Shown piece by piece: positions 46,034 through 56,101 of a DNA stretch of 64,000 nt. Made by a program: the position numbers and the translations under genes. The stretch comes from Actinokineospora bangkokensis (GTDB taxonomy: Bacteria; Actinomycetota; Actinomycetes; Mycobacteriales; Pseudonocardiaceae). The notes beneath the pieces were generated by a model. The model did not search any database. It saw only the letters and a program-made list of their open reading frames with translations, and had not been told where the DNA came from. The stretch is taken from assembly GCF_001940455.1 (NCBI RefSeq), contig NZ_MKQR01000018.1, forward strand, positions 220,439 to 284,438. Reading direction: 5' to 3'. How positions within the stretch are numbered: the stretch's first letter is position 1; every line of letters begins with the position of its first letter.

Positions 46034-47155
46034 ATGGACGACCCGCTCGACCGCGCCCGCCGCGTCGCCGACGAGGTGCTGTTCCCCGACGCCGACGCCG
46101 TCGACCGGACCGGGGTGGTGCCCGAGCGGCACTGGGCGGCGCTGGCCCGGGCGGGCCTCTACGGCCTGGCGGTCCGCGAGGACGTCCCGCCACCGGTGTT
46201 CCACGAGGTCGTCGAGCTGCTGGTCGGCGGGTGCCTGTCGACCGGGTTCACCTGGTTGCAGCACCACTCCGCGCTCCGGGCGCTCGACGCGACCGCCAAC
46301 GCCGGGCTGCGCTCGCGCTACCTCGACGACGCGGCCGCGGGCCGGGTGCGCGGCGGCGTGGTGCTGGCGGGGGCGCTCGCGGACCCGCCGCGGCTGCGCG
46401 CCGAGCGGGTCGACGGCGGGTGGTCGTTCACCGGCGACGGTCCGTTCGTCAGCGGGTGGGGGATCGTCGACGTGCTCCGCGTGTCCGGCATCGCCAGTGG
46501 GTCCGGCGCAGACAGCGGGTCCGGCGCAGAAAGTGGGTCCGGCGCAGACGGTGGGTCCGCGGTGCACGTGCTCGTCGGGGCCCGCGAGGCGGCCGGGTTG
46601 GCGGCCACCCCGCTGGACCTGGTGGCGGCGCGGGCCACCAGGACGGTCCGGCTGGTCTTCGACGGGTTCCGCGTGGGCGACGAGGCCGTGCTGTCGGTGG
46701 GCGGCGCGGCGGGGTTCCGCGGCGGGCAGGCGCCCGGCGCCCGGGTCAACGGTGCGATCGCCCTGGGCGTCGCGCGCCGGTGCGCCCGGCAGCTCGACGA
46801 GCTGGGCGAACCCGGGGCGGCGGCGGGGATCCGCGCCCAGGTCGACCGGGTGCGCGCCGACCTGGACGCCGCCGCCGACGACTACCCGGGGGTGCTGGCC
46901 GTGCGGGCGCGGGGGGCGGCGCTCGCGCACCGCGCGGCGGGGGCCGTGGTGGTGGCCGAGGGCGGGCGCGGGATCACCGCGGGCGGGCACGGGGCCCGGC
47001 TGCTGCGCGAGGCGGCGTTCGCGATGGTCGCCGCGGGCAGGCCCGCCCTGCGCTCGGCGCTGCTGGCGGACCTGTCCGGGGCGGGCGCTCAGGCCGCGGC
47101 GCCGAACGCCTCGACGACCTGCGCCGAGGTCAGCGGCAGGGAGAACATCGGGTAG
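46034..47155 (+). CDS. acyl-CoA dehydrogenase-like protein with internal repeat insertion
   Basis: 373 residues. The N-terminal helical part (EVVELLVGGCLSTGFTWLQH) and the central beta region (GGVVLAGALADPP, GWSFTGDGPFVSGWGIVD, ATRTVRLVFDGFRVG) fit the acyl-CoA dehydrogenase fold. The C-terminal helices are divergent and lack a clear catalytic Glu, so it may be a DszC/HpaB-like flavin enzyme. An 18-base tandem repeat (46496-46559) inserts SGSGAD units into the central domain. Its 3' end overlaps the convergent hydrolase gene by 67 bases. Confidence 0.75.
   Translation: MDDPLDRARRVADEVLFPDADAVDRTGVVPERHWAALARAGLYGLAVREDVPPPVFHEVVELLVGGCLSTGFTWLQHHSALRALDATANAGLRSRYLDDAAAGRVRGGVVLAGALADPPRLRAERVDGGWSFTGDGPFVSGWGIVDVLRVSGIASGSGADSGSGAESGSGADGGSAVHVLVGAREAAGLAATPLDLVAARATRTVRLVFDGFRVGDEAVLSVGGAAGFRGGQAPGARVNGAIALGVARRCARQLDELGEPGAAAGIRAQVDRVRADLDAAADDYPGVLAVRARGAALAHRAAGAVVVAEGGRGITAGGHGARLLREAAFAMVAAGRPALRSALLADLSGAGAQAAAPNASTTCAEVSGRENIG
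46496..46559 (+). repeat. 18-bp in-frame tandem repeat
   Basis: Three copies of an 18-base unit (AGTGGGTCCGGCGCAGAC and variants) plus a partial fourth, in frame inside the acyl-CoA dehydrogenase-like gene. They encode SGSGAD-type units. They look like a recent slippage expansion in a surface loop. Confidence 0.9.
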
Positions 47156-47712
47156 TCGTGCGCGATCGCGTTGTCGTGCTCGGCCTGGGAGGTGGCGGCC
47201 ACGCAGTCGGTGAGGGTGATGACCCGGTAGCCGTTCTCGTAGCCGGTGCGCATGGTCGACTCCACGCAGCAGTTGGTGAGGAAACCGCCGAGCACGATCG
47301 TGCCGATCCCCTTGCCGCGCAGGATGAAGTCCAGGTTGGTGCTGGCGAAGGTGTCCAGGCCGCGCTTGCCCTCCACCACGATGTCGCCCTCGCGCGGGGC
47401 CAGCTCGTCGACGATCGCCGCGCCCCACCCGCCCTTGACGAAGGCACCGCCGTCGACCACGCCCTTGAGGATCCCGTACGGGTGGCGCGACAGCTCGCCG
47501 TAGCCCTCGGCGAAGGCGATCGGGGCGTGCATCACCACCGCCCCGGCCGCGCGCGCGGCCTCCACCACCGCCTTGGTGTTGGCCAGCATCCCGGTCGAGC
47601 CCATCACCCCGGCCACGGCGTCGTGCAGCACGCCGCCCGGGGAGGTGAAGTCGTTCTGGTACTCGATCAGCACGACCGCCGTCGTCGCCGGGTCCAGCTC
47701 CACCGCGCCCAT
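47089..47712 (-). CDS. isochorismatase-like cysteine hydrolase
   Basis: 207 residues. The fold is seen in VVLIEYQNDFTSPGG (catalytic Asp), GKRGLDTFASTNLD and the nucleophile segment GGFLTNCCVESTMRTGYENGY, with its cysteine. The family hydrolyses amides or enol ethers (nicotinamidase, carbamoylase, isochorismatase). ATG 47712 has GGGAGG upstream. No siderophore genes are near, so isochorismate is not a safe substrate. Confidence 0.92.
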   Translation of the reverse strand: MGAVELDPATTAVVLIEYQNDFTSPGGVLHDAVAGVMGSTGMLANTKAVVEAARAAGAVVMHAPIAFAEGYGELSRHPYGILKGVVDGGAFVKGGWGAAIVDELAPREGDIVVEGKRGLDTFASTNLDFILRGKGIGTIVLGGFLTNCCVESTMRTGYENGYRVITLTDCVAATSQAEHDNAIAHDYPMFSLPLTSAQVVEAFGAAA

Positions 47713-47817
47713 CGCAGACCTCCCGTGTCCGGCGCGGGCGCCCTGCCCGCCCGCCGCCATCCTGCCCGCGCGGGCGACCGCTGACGATCACCCGACCGAG
47801 GCAGCCCCGGACGCGGG

Positions 47818-47847
47818 CCGGCCCCGCCCACGGGTGGGCGGGGCCGG
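47818..47847. terminator. hairpin terminator
   Basis: CCGGCCCCGCCCA pairs perfectly with TGGGCGGGGCCGG around a 4-base loop, just after the stop of the minus-strand gene at 47862. Confidence 0.8.
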
Positions 47848-47861
47848 TCGCGGGGGTCGGG

Positions 47862-48470
47862 TCAGCAGGCCGCGACGAGCTCGTTGGCCGCGGCGTTGAT
47901 CCGGTTCTGGTCGCCGGACTGGGCCGCGGCGATGAAGGTGCGCGCCGCGGCGCGGCACTTGGCCGCGGCCGAGGCGTCGGACTCGGCCTTCTCCTTGGCG
48001 TCGGTGGCGGTCTTGAGCTCGCCCTCGGCCTTCTCCTTGTCCTGCACCGCCGCGTCGCGGGCGCTGTTGGCCTTGGACACGTCCTGGCTGGCGGTGTCGT
48101 ACTTGGCGCTGAGGTCGTCGCGCTCGCCCTTGGCGCCGAGCCAGAGGAAGGCGAACACCGCGGCCGCGGCGAGGAGCACCACGGCGGCGGCGGACAGGCC
48201 GACCAGCAGGCCCTTGCCGCCCTTGGTCGCCGGGGCGCCGCCCTGCGGGCCGCCGACCGCGGGCTGGGCGCCGGTCTGCGGGTACTGCCCGGTCGGCTGC
48301 GCGCCGGTCTGCGGGTACTGGGCCGTCGGCTGCGGGCCGGTGGCCGGGTGCTGGCCCGCGGGCTGCTGGCCCGCCTGGCCACCGGATCCCTGGTCCCAGG
48401 CGGGGAAGCCACCGGACCCGGGGTTGGGGTTGTAGGCGCCCCCGGGGTTCTGGCCGTACGGCGTCGTCAT
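47862..48470 (-). CDS. Pro/Gln-rich membrane protein with coiled coil
   Basis: 202 residues. The N-terminal 80 residues are disordered, with repeats of the type TGAQPTGQYPQ. One transmembrane helix (LLVGLSAAAVVLLAAAAVFAF) follows. The outer part is a coiled coil (about 120-165, Lys/Asp/Glu/Ala-rich), ending in a small domain with two Cys (AKCRAAA and the terminal ELVAAC). Type II membrane topology is inferred. Function unknown. Confidence 0.7.
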   Translation of the reverse strand: MTTPYGQNPGGAYNPNPGSGGFPAWDQGSGGQAGQQPAGQHPATGPQPTAQYPQTGAQPTGQYPQTGAQPAVGGPQGGAPATKGGKGLLVGLSAAAVVLLAAAAVFAFLWLGAKGERDDLSAKYDTASQDVSKANSARDAAVQDKEKAEGELKTATDAKEKAESDASAAAKCRAAARTFIAAAQSGDQNRINAAANELVAAC

Positions 48471-48920
48471 GGTGTGGAGTCCCTCCCGGAATCGCGCACA
48501 GGTCCACCCGAAGCATGGGCGGGGGGCACCGGTGCGTGAGCGTCGAACCCCGGCGACCACCCGATCGGACCAATCAGGACAAGTGTGCCGTGCGGGCGGC
48601 TGTCAACCGCACCCGGGTGGGCGCGGCGGGCCGCGCAACACCGCGGCAATGGGGCGGCCACCGCCCGGGGAATGCCGAGCAGGGCAGCACCCCGGGAAAG
48701 CGCCCCGGCGCGTTCGGGAATACCGGGAAAAAGACACAGCGACCCGGGCCCGGCGCGCGCGCATTCCCACCCGTTGCCATATCCGCAGCGTGTTCTCGCA
48801 GGTCCAGGGCTTCTCCCCCGGTCGGCCGATGCCCCCGGGGGCACCGTTGCGCCTAACCTCCTACGGGTGTGGCGAACCCTGCACCGCCACGCACTCCCTG
48901 CGAAAGAACGGAAACCACGC
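48471..48920. promoter_or_regulatory. divergent intergenic region
   Basis: 450 bases between the divergent membrane-protein and protease genes, so it must hold both promoters. I see several short inverted GC-rich repeats but no promoter or operator I can name, and no small gene with a good ribosome-binding site. Confidence 0.4.
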
Positions 48921-50096
<1,176 letters not shown>

Positions 50097-50136
50097 CGCG
50101 GCGCACCCGCTGACCGGCGGGAGCTGAAGACGGCAA

Positions 50137-50169
50137 CGGACCCCGGCGCTTCCCCGGCGCCGGGGTCCG
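50137..50169 (+). terminator. hairpin terminator of the subtilisin gene
   Basis: CGGACCCCGGCGC and GCGCCGGGGTCCG form a perfect 13-bp stem with a 7-base loop, about 40 bases after the stop. Confidence 0.85.
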
Positions 50170-50230
50170 TCGTCTCTGGGGGGCGGGTAACCCCAGTGGG
50201 GTTGGTCCAGGCTCTGCCGGACCGGGTCGA

Positions 50231-50566
50231 CTAGACCGGGGGCAGTGCCCCGGGCAGCCCACCGTCCTCGGGCTGTGGGCGCGCGCTCGCGGGGGCGGCG
50301 GGCAATGGGTTGCCGACGAAGAGCACCGCGGCGGCGGCGACCATGCCGGTGAAGACGACCAGCGGCGCGGAGGCCAGCAGCCCGACGACCGAGGCGACCA
50401 GCGCGACCCCGGCGAGCGCGACGCGGGCGGGCCCGGGCAGCGCGCCCACGACCGGCTCCTCGGCGAACGCCGCGGCCATGTCCGGGTCCTCGCTGCGGAA
50501 GCGCTGCTCGATCTCCGCGAGCGCCCGCTGCTCATGCCAGGTCAGTCGTCTGGGGTCCACCGCCAC
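50231..50566 (-). CDS. DUF3040 family membrane protein
   Basis: About 111 residues. LTWHEQRALAEIEQRF is the DUF3040 head, followed by two hydrophobic helices (VALAGVALVASVVGLL and LVVFTGMVAAAAVLFVG) and a Pro-rich tail. GTG 50566 is taken; GTG 50560 has better spacing from GGAGG. Function of the family is unknown. The 260 bases upstream show no further gene. Confidence 0.85.
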   Translation of the reverse strand: MAVDPRRLTWHEQRALAEIEQRFRSEDPDMAAAFAEEPVVGALPGPARVALAGVALVASVVGLLASAPLVVFTGMVAAAAVLFVGNPLPAAPASARPQPEDGGLPGALPPV

Positions 50567-50832
50567 ACCACCTCCGTGCCATGCCGTCCGGTATCCACAT
50601 GCCCAACCCAGAACGGGATGAAACACGGTCCCTCCCGAAGACATCACACCGGCGGACACCCGCGGGCCCCGGCCGGTGGGCACCGGTGCCGTGACGGGAC
50701 GTTACCCCTTCATCACGCGAATCTGAACAGCCTTCGAGAATCCCGTTACGCGAGTCCCGCTGACCCGCGCGGGTTACCCACCGTTCGGCCTAACCCCCAC
50801 GCGCGCGGGCTCGCCCTACCTGCGCCGACGGG

Positions 50833-52068
50833 TCACCGAGCCGCTGGGTGCACGGGCTCGTGCACGTGCTTGCGCAGGCCGGGGGTGCATGCGGCGACCG
50901 CCAAGACCGCCGCCACGCACAGCGCGCCGCCGCTGACCAACGCCGTCGTCCCCGAGGTGGCGCTCGCCACCAGACCGGCCCGCATGTTCCCGACCTCCGG
51001 CCCCGCGAACCCCACCGCCAACTCCGCGGCCCCCACCCGGCCCATCAGCTCGTCGGGGGTGTTCAGCTGCACGATGGCGTTGCGCGACACCACCGACGCG
51101 GTGTCCGCCGCACCCGCGACCACGAGCAGCGCCAACCCCGCCCACGGGTTCGCCACCAGCCCGAACAGCAGCAGCGCCACACCCCACGACAGCGACCCGA
51201 CCAGCATCACGACGCCCTGCCGGGGCAGCGACGTGAACGTCCCCGACAGCGCGGACGCCACCACCCCGCCCACGGCGACCGCGGACAGGAACAGCCCCAG
51301 CGTGCGCGGGTCGTCGCCGAACCGCTCGGCGTTGACCAGCGGGAACAGGCTCACCGGCATCGACAGCACGGTGGCGGCGAGGTCGGTGACCAGCGCGCCG
51401 CGCACCGTCGCGTGGCCCACCAGGAACCGCAGCCCGTCGAGCACCCCGCCGAGCCCGGCCCTGGCGGGCTCACCCCCGGGCAGCATCGCGGGCAGCCCGA
51501 ACGCGCCGAGGAACGCCGCGCTGAACGACGCCGCGTCCAGGGCGTAGCAGCCGACGACCCCGGTGAAGCCGATGAGCACCCCGCCGACCGCCGGACCCGC
51601 GAGCATGGCCACCTGCCCGGTGATCCGCTGCAACGCCAACCCCGCGGCCAGCTGCTCGGGCGGCAGCAGCCGGGGCAGGAACGTGCGCGCCGCGGGCCCG
51701 CCACCGGCGATGAAGCACGCCTGCACGGCCACGATCACCAACACCACGCCGATCGGCGCGCCCAGCACCGCCTGCACCACGAGCAGCACCGCGCACGCCG
51801 CCTGCCCGACGAGCGTCCACAAGTAGAAGCGCCTGCGGTCGACCCGGTCCACCAGCGCGCCCGCGAACGGGCCGAGGAACACCATCGGCAACCCCTGCGC
51901 CAGGCCGACCGCGCCCGTCCACACCGTCGACCCGGTGTCCCGCCAGACCTGGTACATCACCGCGACCAGGGTCAGCTGCGAGCCGAACGCGGAGAACGAC
52001 CGCCCCACCCACAGCGCGCGGAACGCCCGCGAGGCGCGCAGCGGCCGCAGGTCGACCATCACCCCCAT
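50833..52068 (-). CDS. MFS transporter, enterobactin-exporter-like
   Basis: 411 residues with 10-12 predicted helices. FRALWVGRSFSAFGSQLTLVA and the A-motif-like loop GALVDRVDRRRFYLW mark the MFS3/EntS-type exporters. ATG 52068 (alternative ATG 52059) overlaps the end of the MarR gene, giving translational coupling. The product is probably a drug or metabolite efflux pump under control of that regulator. Confidence 0.92.
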   Translation of the reverse strand: MGVMVDLRPLRASRAFRALWVGRSFSAFGSQLTLVAVMYQVWRDTGSTVWTGAVGLAQGLPMVFLGPFAGALVDRVDRRRFYLWTLVGQAACAVLLVVQAVLGAPIGVVLVIVAVQACFIAGGGPAARTFLPRLLPPEQLAAGLALQRITGQVAMLAGPAVGGVLIGFTGVVGCYALDAASFSAAFLGAFGLPAMLPGGEPARAGLGGVLDGLRFLVGHATVRGALVTDLAATVLSMPVSLFPLVNAERFGDDPRTLGLFLSAVAVGGVVASALSGTFTSLPRQGVVMLVGSLSWGVALLLFGLVANPWAGLALLVVAGAADTASVVSRNAIVQLNTPDELMGRVGAAELAVGFAGPEVGNMRAGLVASATSGTTALVSGGALCVAAVLAVAACTPGLRKHVHEPVHPAAR

Positions 52069-52574
52069 TCCGGGTCCTCGGCCAACCGCGCGGAGATCCG
52101 CTCGTGGAAGCCGCGCCGGGCCAGCGCGGCCCGCAGGTCGTCCACCACCCGCGACAGCGGGTAGGGCACCTCGGCCTCCAGCTCGGCGAGGGCGGCCTCG
52201 GTGGCGCGCCACTCGGCGGCCAGCGCCCCGACCACCCCGCGCGCCTTCGCGGTGAGGGTGACGCGCTTGCTGCGCGCGTCGGGCCCGGGGACGGTGCGCA
52301 CGAGCCCGGCCTCGCGCATGGCCTTGACCTTCTGGCTCAGCGCGGAGTGCGTGCGCTGCACGGACGCGGCCAGCTCGGTGATCGTCATGGGGCCCTGCGC
52401 GTGCAGCCGGATCAGCTCCATGACGAAGCTCGGCTTGAGCCCGGGCAGCCCCCGGTCGGCGTAGAGGCGCGCGATGTCGGCGTCCATGTCCTGCTGGAGC
52501 AGCCGCAGCGAGCGCCAGCGGCTCTGCCCGGTGGGGTCCTCGGGCACGGGGTCCTGACCTGCGTCTTCGGGCAC
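52059..52574 (-). CDS. MarR family transcriptional regulator of the efflux gene
   Basis: 171 residues. The helix-turn-helix is MTITELAASVQRTHSALSQKV and the wing PDARSKRVTLT. GTG 52574 is preferred because the operator palindrome ends 10 bases upstream and codons further upstream would run through it. There is no Shine-Dalgarno sequence, suggesting a leaderless message. It is the first gene of a two-gene operon with the MFS exporter. Confidence 0.88.
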   Translation of the reverse strand: MPEDAGQDPVPEDPTGQSRWRSLRLLQQDMDADIARLYADRGLPGLKPSFVMELIRLHAQGPMTITELAASVQRTHSALSQKVKAMREAGLVRTVPGPDARSKRVTLTAKARGVVGALAAEWRATEAALAELEAEVPYPLSRVVDDLRAALARRGFHERISARLAEDPEWG

Positions 52575-52583
52575 AGGGGGAAT

Positions 52584-52613
52584 CGTAACAGCACTTGCAT
52601 AAGTGCTGTTACG
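52584..52613 (-). promoter_or_regulatory. MarR operator, perfect 13-4-13 palindrome
   Basis: CGTAACAGCACTT and AAGTGCTGTTACG are perfect inverted repeats around GCAT. The minus strand contains a -10-like TACGAT at the gene-proximal end, so bound MarR would block the promoter. Autorepression relieved by a ligand is the expected control. Confidence 0.8.
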
Positions 52614-52774
52614 ACGTGGCCGGGTCGCCCCAGGGCACACTCACCGTTGCCACTGCACCGGGTGTCACCGGTGCGTGCGGGTGGCCAACGGACCGGTTGT
52701 CCGCGCGGGAAGGCACTGGATACGCCGGTTCACTCGATGGTGTGGCGGGCTGGCGTAGGCCAAGTGGGTGACCC

Positions 52775-53767
52775 ATGCTGTGCGCCATGAAGGTGCGTGC
52801 GGTGGGCGTGTTCGCCCGGGTGTTGCTCGCCGTGGGGGCGCTGGCCGTGGTGGCGGCCCTGGCCCTGGGCTGGGTGCTGACGTCGGCGTTCACCGGTGGC
52901 CTGGCCACCCTGCCCGGCGGTTCGCTCGACGGGCTGGCCAACCGCCCGGCCGAGGAGCCGGGCGACCCGCTGACGGTCCTGCTCATCGGCACCGACAGCC
53001 GCGCCGACGAACCCGAGGACGGCGGGGTCACCGGCCAGCGCGCCGACGCGATGATGGTGCTGCGGGTGGCCCCGGACTCCTCCCGCGCCGACCTGATCTC
53101 GCTGCCCCGCGACTCCTGGGTGGACCTGCCCGGCCACGGCCAGGCCAAGGCCAACGCCGCCCTGGCCCTGGGCGGGGTCCCGCTGACCACGCAGCTGGTG
53201 GAGACCCTGACCGGCTGGCGGGTCGACCACGTGGCCGTCGTCGACTTCACCGCCGTCCGCGAGATCACCACCCAGCTCGGCGGCGTGGAGGTCGACAACT
53301 ACACCAACGCCCCCGACCCCCGCACCGGTCGCGGCTTCCCCGCGGGCAAGCTCACCCTCGCGGGCGACGACGCCCTGGAGTTCGTCCGCCAGCGCTACGG
53401 CCTGCCCAACGGCGACCTCGACCGCATCGACCGCCAGCAGCAGCTCATCAAGGGCATCGTCGCCAAGACCCTCACCGGCGACACCCTCGCCAACCCCAAC
53501 CGCCTCCGCCTCATCCTCTCCGCCCTCGGCACCCACGCCACCGTCGACGCCGACCTCGCGGGCCCCGCCTTCAACCGCGTCGCCGCCCAGATCGCCGCCG
53601 TCCCCGGCACCGCAAGGACCTTCTACACCGCCCCGACCCTCGGCCCCGGCCGCTCCCCCGACGGCCAGTCCTACCTGGTCCTGGACACCACAGCCCTCAA
53701 GGCCGCCTGCGCCGACATCGCCGCGGGCCGCACCCCCACCCTCCCCAACAAAGCCCCCACCCCCTGA
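52775..53767 (+). CDS. LytR-CpsA-Psr (LCP) family protein
   Basis: 330 residues. An N-terminal membrane anchor (VFARVLLAVGALAVVAALAL) precedes the LCP domain: VLLIGTDSRADEPEDG, RADAMMVLRV, LISLPRDSWVDLPG, VVDFTAVREITTQLGGVEV and FVRQRYGLPNGDLDRIDRQ, with the conserved Arg and Asp. LCP enzymes attach glycopolymers such as arabinogalactan or teichoic-type chains to peptidoglycan. ATG 52787 is an alternative start. No LytR_C extension. Confidence 0.94.
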   Translation: MLCAMKVRAVGVFARVLLAVGALAVVAALALGWVLTSAFTGGLATLPGGSLDGLANRPAEEPGDPLTVLLIGTDSRADEPEDGGVTGQRADAMMVLRVAPDSSRADLISLPRDSWVDLPGHGQAKANAALALGGVPLTTQLVETLTGWRVDHVAVVDFTAVREITTQLGGVEVDNYTNAPDPRTGRGFPAGKLTLAGDDALEFVRQRYGLPNGDLDRIDRQQQLIKGIVAKTLTGDTLANPNRLRLILSALGTHATVDADLAGPAFNRVAAQIAAVPGTARTFYTAPTLGPGRSPDGQSYLVLDTTALKAACADIAAGRTPTLPNKAPTP

Positions 53768-53967
53768 CCCGACCAGCTGCCCGCACACGGGAGCACAACG
53801 ATGGTTCTGTGTTCTGTTCAGGCGAAGGTGGCGGGTGTTCGGGGTAGTTGGCGGGGCGGTGTTCAGGACAGGGGGCGGGGTCGGCGGAATGCGCCGCCGT
53901 GCGGAACCTCGGTCTGGCTGCTCGGGGGTGCGCCCGCGTCGTCGGGCAGGTGAGGGGTGCAGCGACG

Positions 53968-54005
53968 GCGCAGGGCCCCGCAGTCGTGCCTGCGGGGCCC
54001 TGCGC
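53968..54005. terminator. bidirectional hairpin terminator
   Basis: GCGCAGGGCCCCGCAG/CTGCGGGGCCCTGCGC, a perfect 16-bp stem with a 6-base loop, between convergent LCP and inhibitor genes. The remaining bases 53768-53967 show nothing else. Confidence 0.85.
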
Positions 54006-54019
54006 CACTCGTCTCGTGC

Positions 54020-54502
54020 TCAGTCGACCAGGATGCGAACAGCTCGGTTGTCCCAGCCGTCGCCCAGCTCGGACAGTCGGGGCCAGTCGCCCTCGACCTC
54101 GGTGGAGCGGCCCCCGCTGGGGCCGACCAGCACCCAGTTGCAGTGGCCGGTGTCGACCTTGCGGACCGACGACACCCACCGCGCGCCGTTGAGCAGGGGG
54201 ATGTCGAAGCCGTAGTCGGCCGGGGAGAAGTCGGACTCCGCGGTGCACCCGCCGCCCGGCTTGAAGTACTGGATGCCGACGCCGGTGTAGCCGGGGTTCT
54301 CCCACACCGTGACCACGTGGGTGTTCGCGGCGGCGATCCGCTCCGCCTCGGCGTTGTCGGCGGTGCACCGCGCTCCCCCGCCTGCGAGCAGCAGGCACGT
54401 CGTGCCCCCCGCGCTTGCCGCGTTGGCCGGGGCCCAGGCCAACGCCACCGCTGCCACCGCCGTGGCGGTGGCAGCCATGGCTTGCGTCCATGCTCGGTTC
54501 AC
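54020..54502 (-). CDS. secreted peptidase-inhibitor I36-like protein
   Basis: 160 residues. A signal peptide (AMAATATAVAAVALAWAPA, cleavage near ANA-A) precedes a compact beta-rich domain with VTVWENPGYTGVGIQYF, FDIPLLNGARWVSSV and CNWVLVGP. The Cys pattern is compatible with two disulphides. The layout resembles the SMI/I36 beta-gamma-crystallin-like inhibitors of Streptomyces metalloproteases. GTG 54502 is chosen because GAGGAG lies about 5 bases upstream. A target among the secreted proteases here is possible but unproven. Confidence 0.75.
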   Translation of the reverse strand: MNRAWTQAMAATATAVAAVALAWAPANAASAGGTTCLLLAGGGARCTADNAEAERIAAANTHVVTVWENPGYTGVGIQYFKPGGGCTAESDFSPADYGFDIPLLNGARWVSSVRKVDTGHCNWVLVGPSGGRSTEVEGDWPRLSELGDGWDNRAVRILVD

Positions 54503-55118
54503 GTGCACTCCTCAACAGTGGTGCACCGATCCCGGCCGGTGCGCGGTCCTGTCACCGCTGCGCGGCCGCACAACCATCACCCACCCAGGCAGCCGGCGCA
54601 GCGGACCAGGCCAGAACAACCGCAACGGCTGCCGACCACATGGACTCACCCGACCGACATCGCGCCGACCACAGAGCCCGCCAACCAGGTCCGAGCCAGA
54701 CCCTCGCCACCTTCCAGCGCAACGAACAGCGGGCCCTGTCGAGCACAAGCACCTACCCGGGCACGCCCGAAGAAACCCGGATATCCGCTTTGCCCAACCA
54801 CCCACGCTCCCGCAGGCGTACCCCGCCCAAGGGGACCCCTTGTTTTCACGTTACCGCTGGTCAGCGCGGTCAAGAAGACCCCCAACCCGACCTGTGCACA
54901 ACCCGGCGCCCTGTGGACAACCCAGCCGCGCACCAGCCAGCCGCCCCGTGAACAAGTCAAGCCGGCGCCCTCGTGACCAAGCCAGGTCGAGCCAGCACCC
55001 CGCGAGCAAGCCCCCCAACTCCCGCTGAACGCCACCCCACAGCCCGGTGACCGAGGCCCACTCACCCCAGAGGATGATCAACGCCCGGTCAGCAGTCCCC
55101 GAGCCCGCAGGTGGTCCG
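54503..55118. other. non-coding region with diverged repeats and DnaA-box-like sites
   Basis: About 600 bases with no credible gene; open frames are repeat-derived and lack ribosome-binding sites. It contains TTGTGCACA-like (54893-54901) and TTGTCCACA (54912-54920, both on the minus strand) 9-mers, resembling DnaA boxes. Around 54940-55015 are diverged copies of an approximately 23-base unit ending in CAAG. Composition differs from flanking genes. Confidence 0.45.
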
Positions 55119-56003
55119 ATGCGCGAGATCGAGATGGTGGTGCCCGACGACAACGGCTTCCCGGGCACCCTGGTGCTCCCCGACGGCCCGGGCCCGCACC
55201 CGGCCGCCCTCCTGCTGTGGGCGGGGCGCGCCGACCGCGACGGCGACCTGCGCGCGGGCGCCCTCGGCCTGGGCGGGGCCATCGCGGGCGCGCTCGCGGG
55301 CGCGGGGGTCGCCTCGTTCCGCTACGACCGCCGCTGCGGGTCGGACGAGGCCTGGCGGGCGCTGGGGTTCTACGACCACCGCGCCACCGCCCGGGCAGCC
55401 CTGGGCGCGCTGGCCGAGCACCCGGAGGTCGGGCCGGTCGGCGTCCTGGGCCACAGCGAGGGCGCCCTGCACGCCGCGGGGTTGGCCGCCGACGACCCGC
55501 GCGTGTGCGCCGCGGTCCTGCTCGCCTGCCCGGCCCGCACCGGCAAGCAGGTCTACCTCGACAGCGCCCGCCACTGGACCCCCGCCGACCTGCCCCGGGC
55601 CCAGCGCCTGCGCAACCGCCTGCTCCGCCGCACCCCCGAGGACCAGGTGCGCCGCACCGTGTCCCGGGCGGAGGCGGGCGACCCCCGGGTCAGCAAGCTC
55701 CTGCGCGAGTACGTCCGCCACGACCCCCGCGACGACCTGGCCAGGATCACCGTCCCCGTCTTGGCGCTGACCGGCGAGAAGGACATCACCATCCCGCAGG
55801 CGGACCTGGCCACCATCACGTCCCTCGTCCCCGCCCCCGTGCGCGCCCACCGGGTCCCCGACCTCACCCACCTGCTGCGCCGCGACCCCGGCACCCCCAC
55901 CCGGGAGGACTTCCGCAGGCAGCTGTCCGAGCCGGTCGACGGCGAGGTCCTGGCCGACGTCGCCGAGTGGGTCGCGAACGCCCTGTCCCCCGCCGTCCGC
56001 TGA
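55119..56003 (+). CDS. alpha/beta hydrolase (dienelactone hydrolase-like)
   Basis: 294 residues. EMVVPDDNGFPGTLVLPDG opens the domain. ASFRYDRRCGSD is the oxyanion region, VGVLGHSEGALHAAG the nucleophile elbow, LALTGEKDITIP the acid loop, and VPDLTHLL carries the His. It resembles the S9/DLH-like acyl hydrolases. The substrate is unknown. ATG 55119 has AGGTGG upstream; an earlier ATG at 55047 would add 24 residues without homology. Confidence 0.85.
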   Translation: MREIEMVVPDDNGFPGTLVLPDGPGPHPAALLLWAGRADRDGDLRAGALGLGGAIAGALAGAGVASFRYDRRCGSDEAWRALGFYDHRATARAALGALAEHPEVGPVGVLGHSEGALHAAGLAADDPRVCAAVLLACPARTGKQVYLDSARHWTPADLPRAQRLRNRLLRRTPEDQVRRTVSRAEAGDPRVSKLLREYVRHDPRDDLARITVPVLALTGEKDITIPQADLATITSLVPAPVRAHRVPDLTHLLRRDPGTPTREDFRRQLSEPVDGEVLADVAEWVANALSPAVR

Positions 56004-56101
56004 CCACCTGACCGCCCACCGGTCCCAGCAGGTGGACCGCGCGACCCGGGTGCCGGGGCGCGACCTACTGTCGAGGGGGAGGCGGTGGAGGGAGGGGCGC
56101 A

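Noticed and set aside
52730-53788. 352-codon minus-strand frame opposite the LCP gene
   Set aside because: Gly/Val-rich antisense frame; the plus-strand LCP protein has all family motifs.
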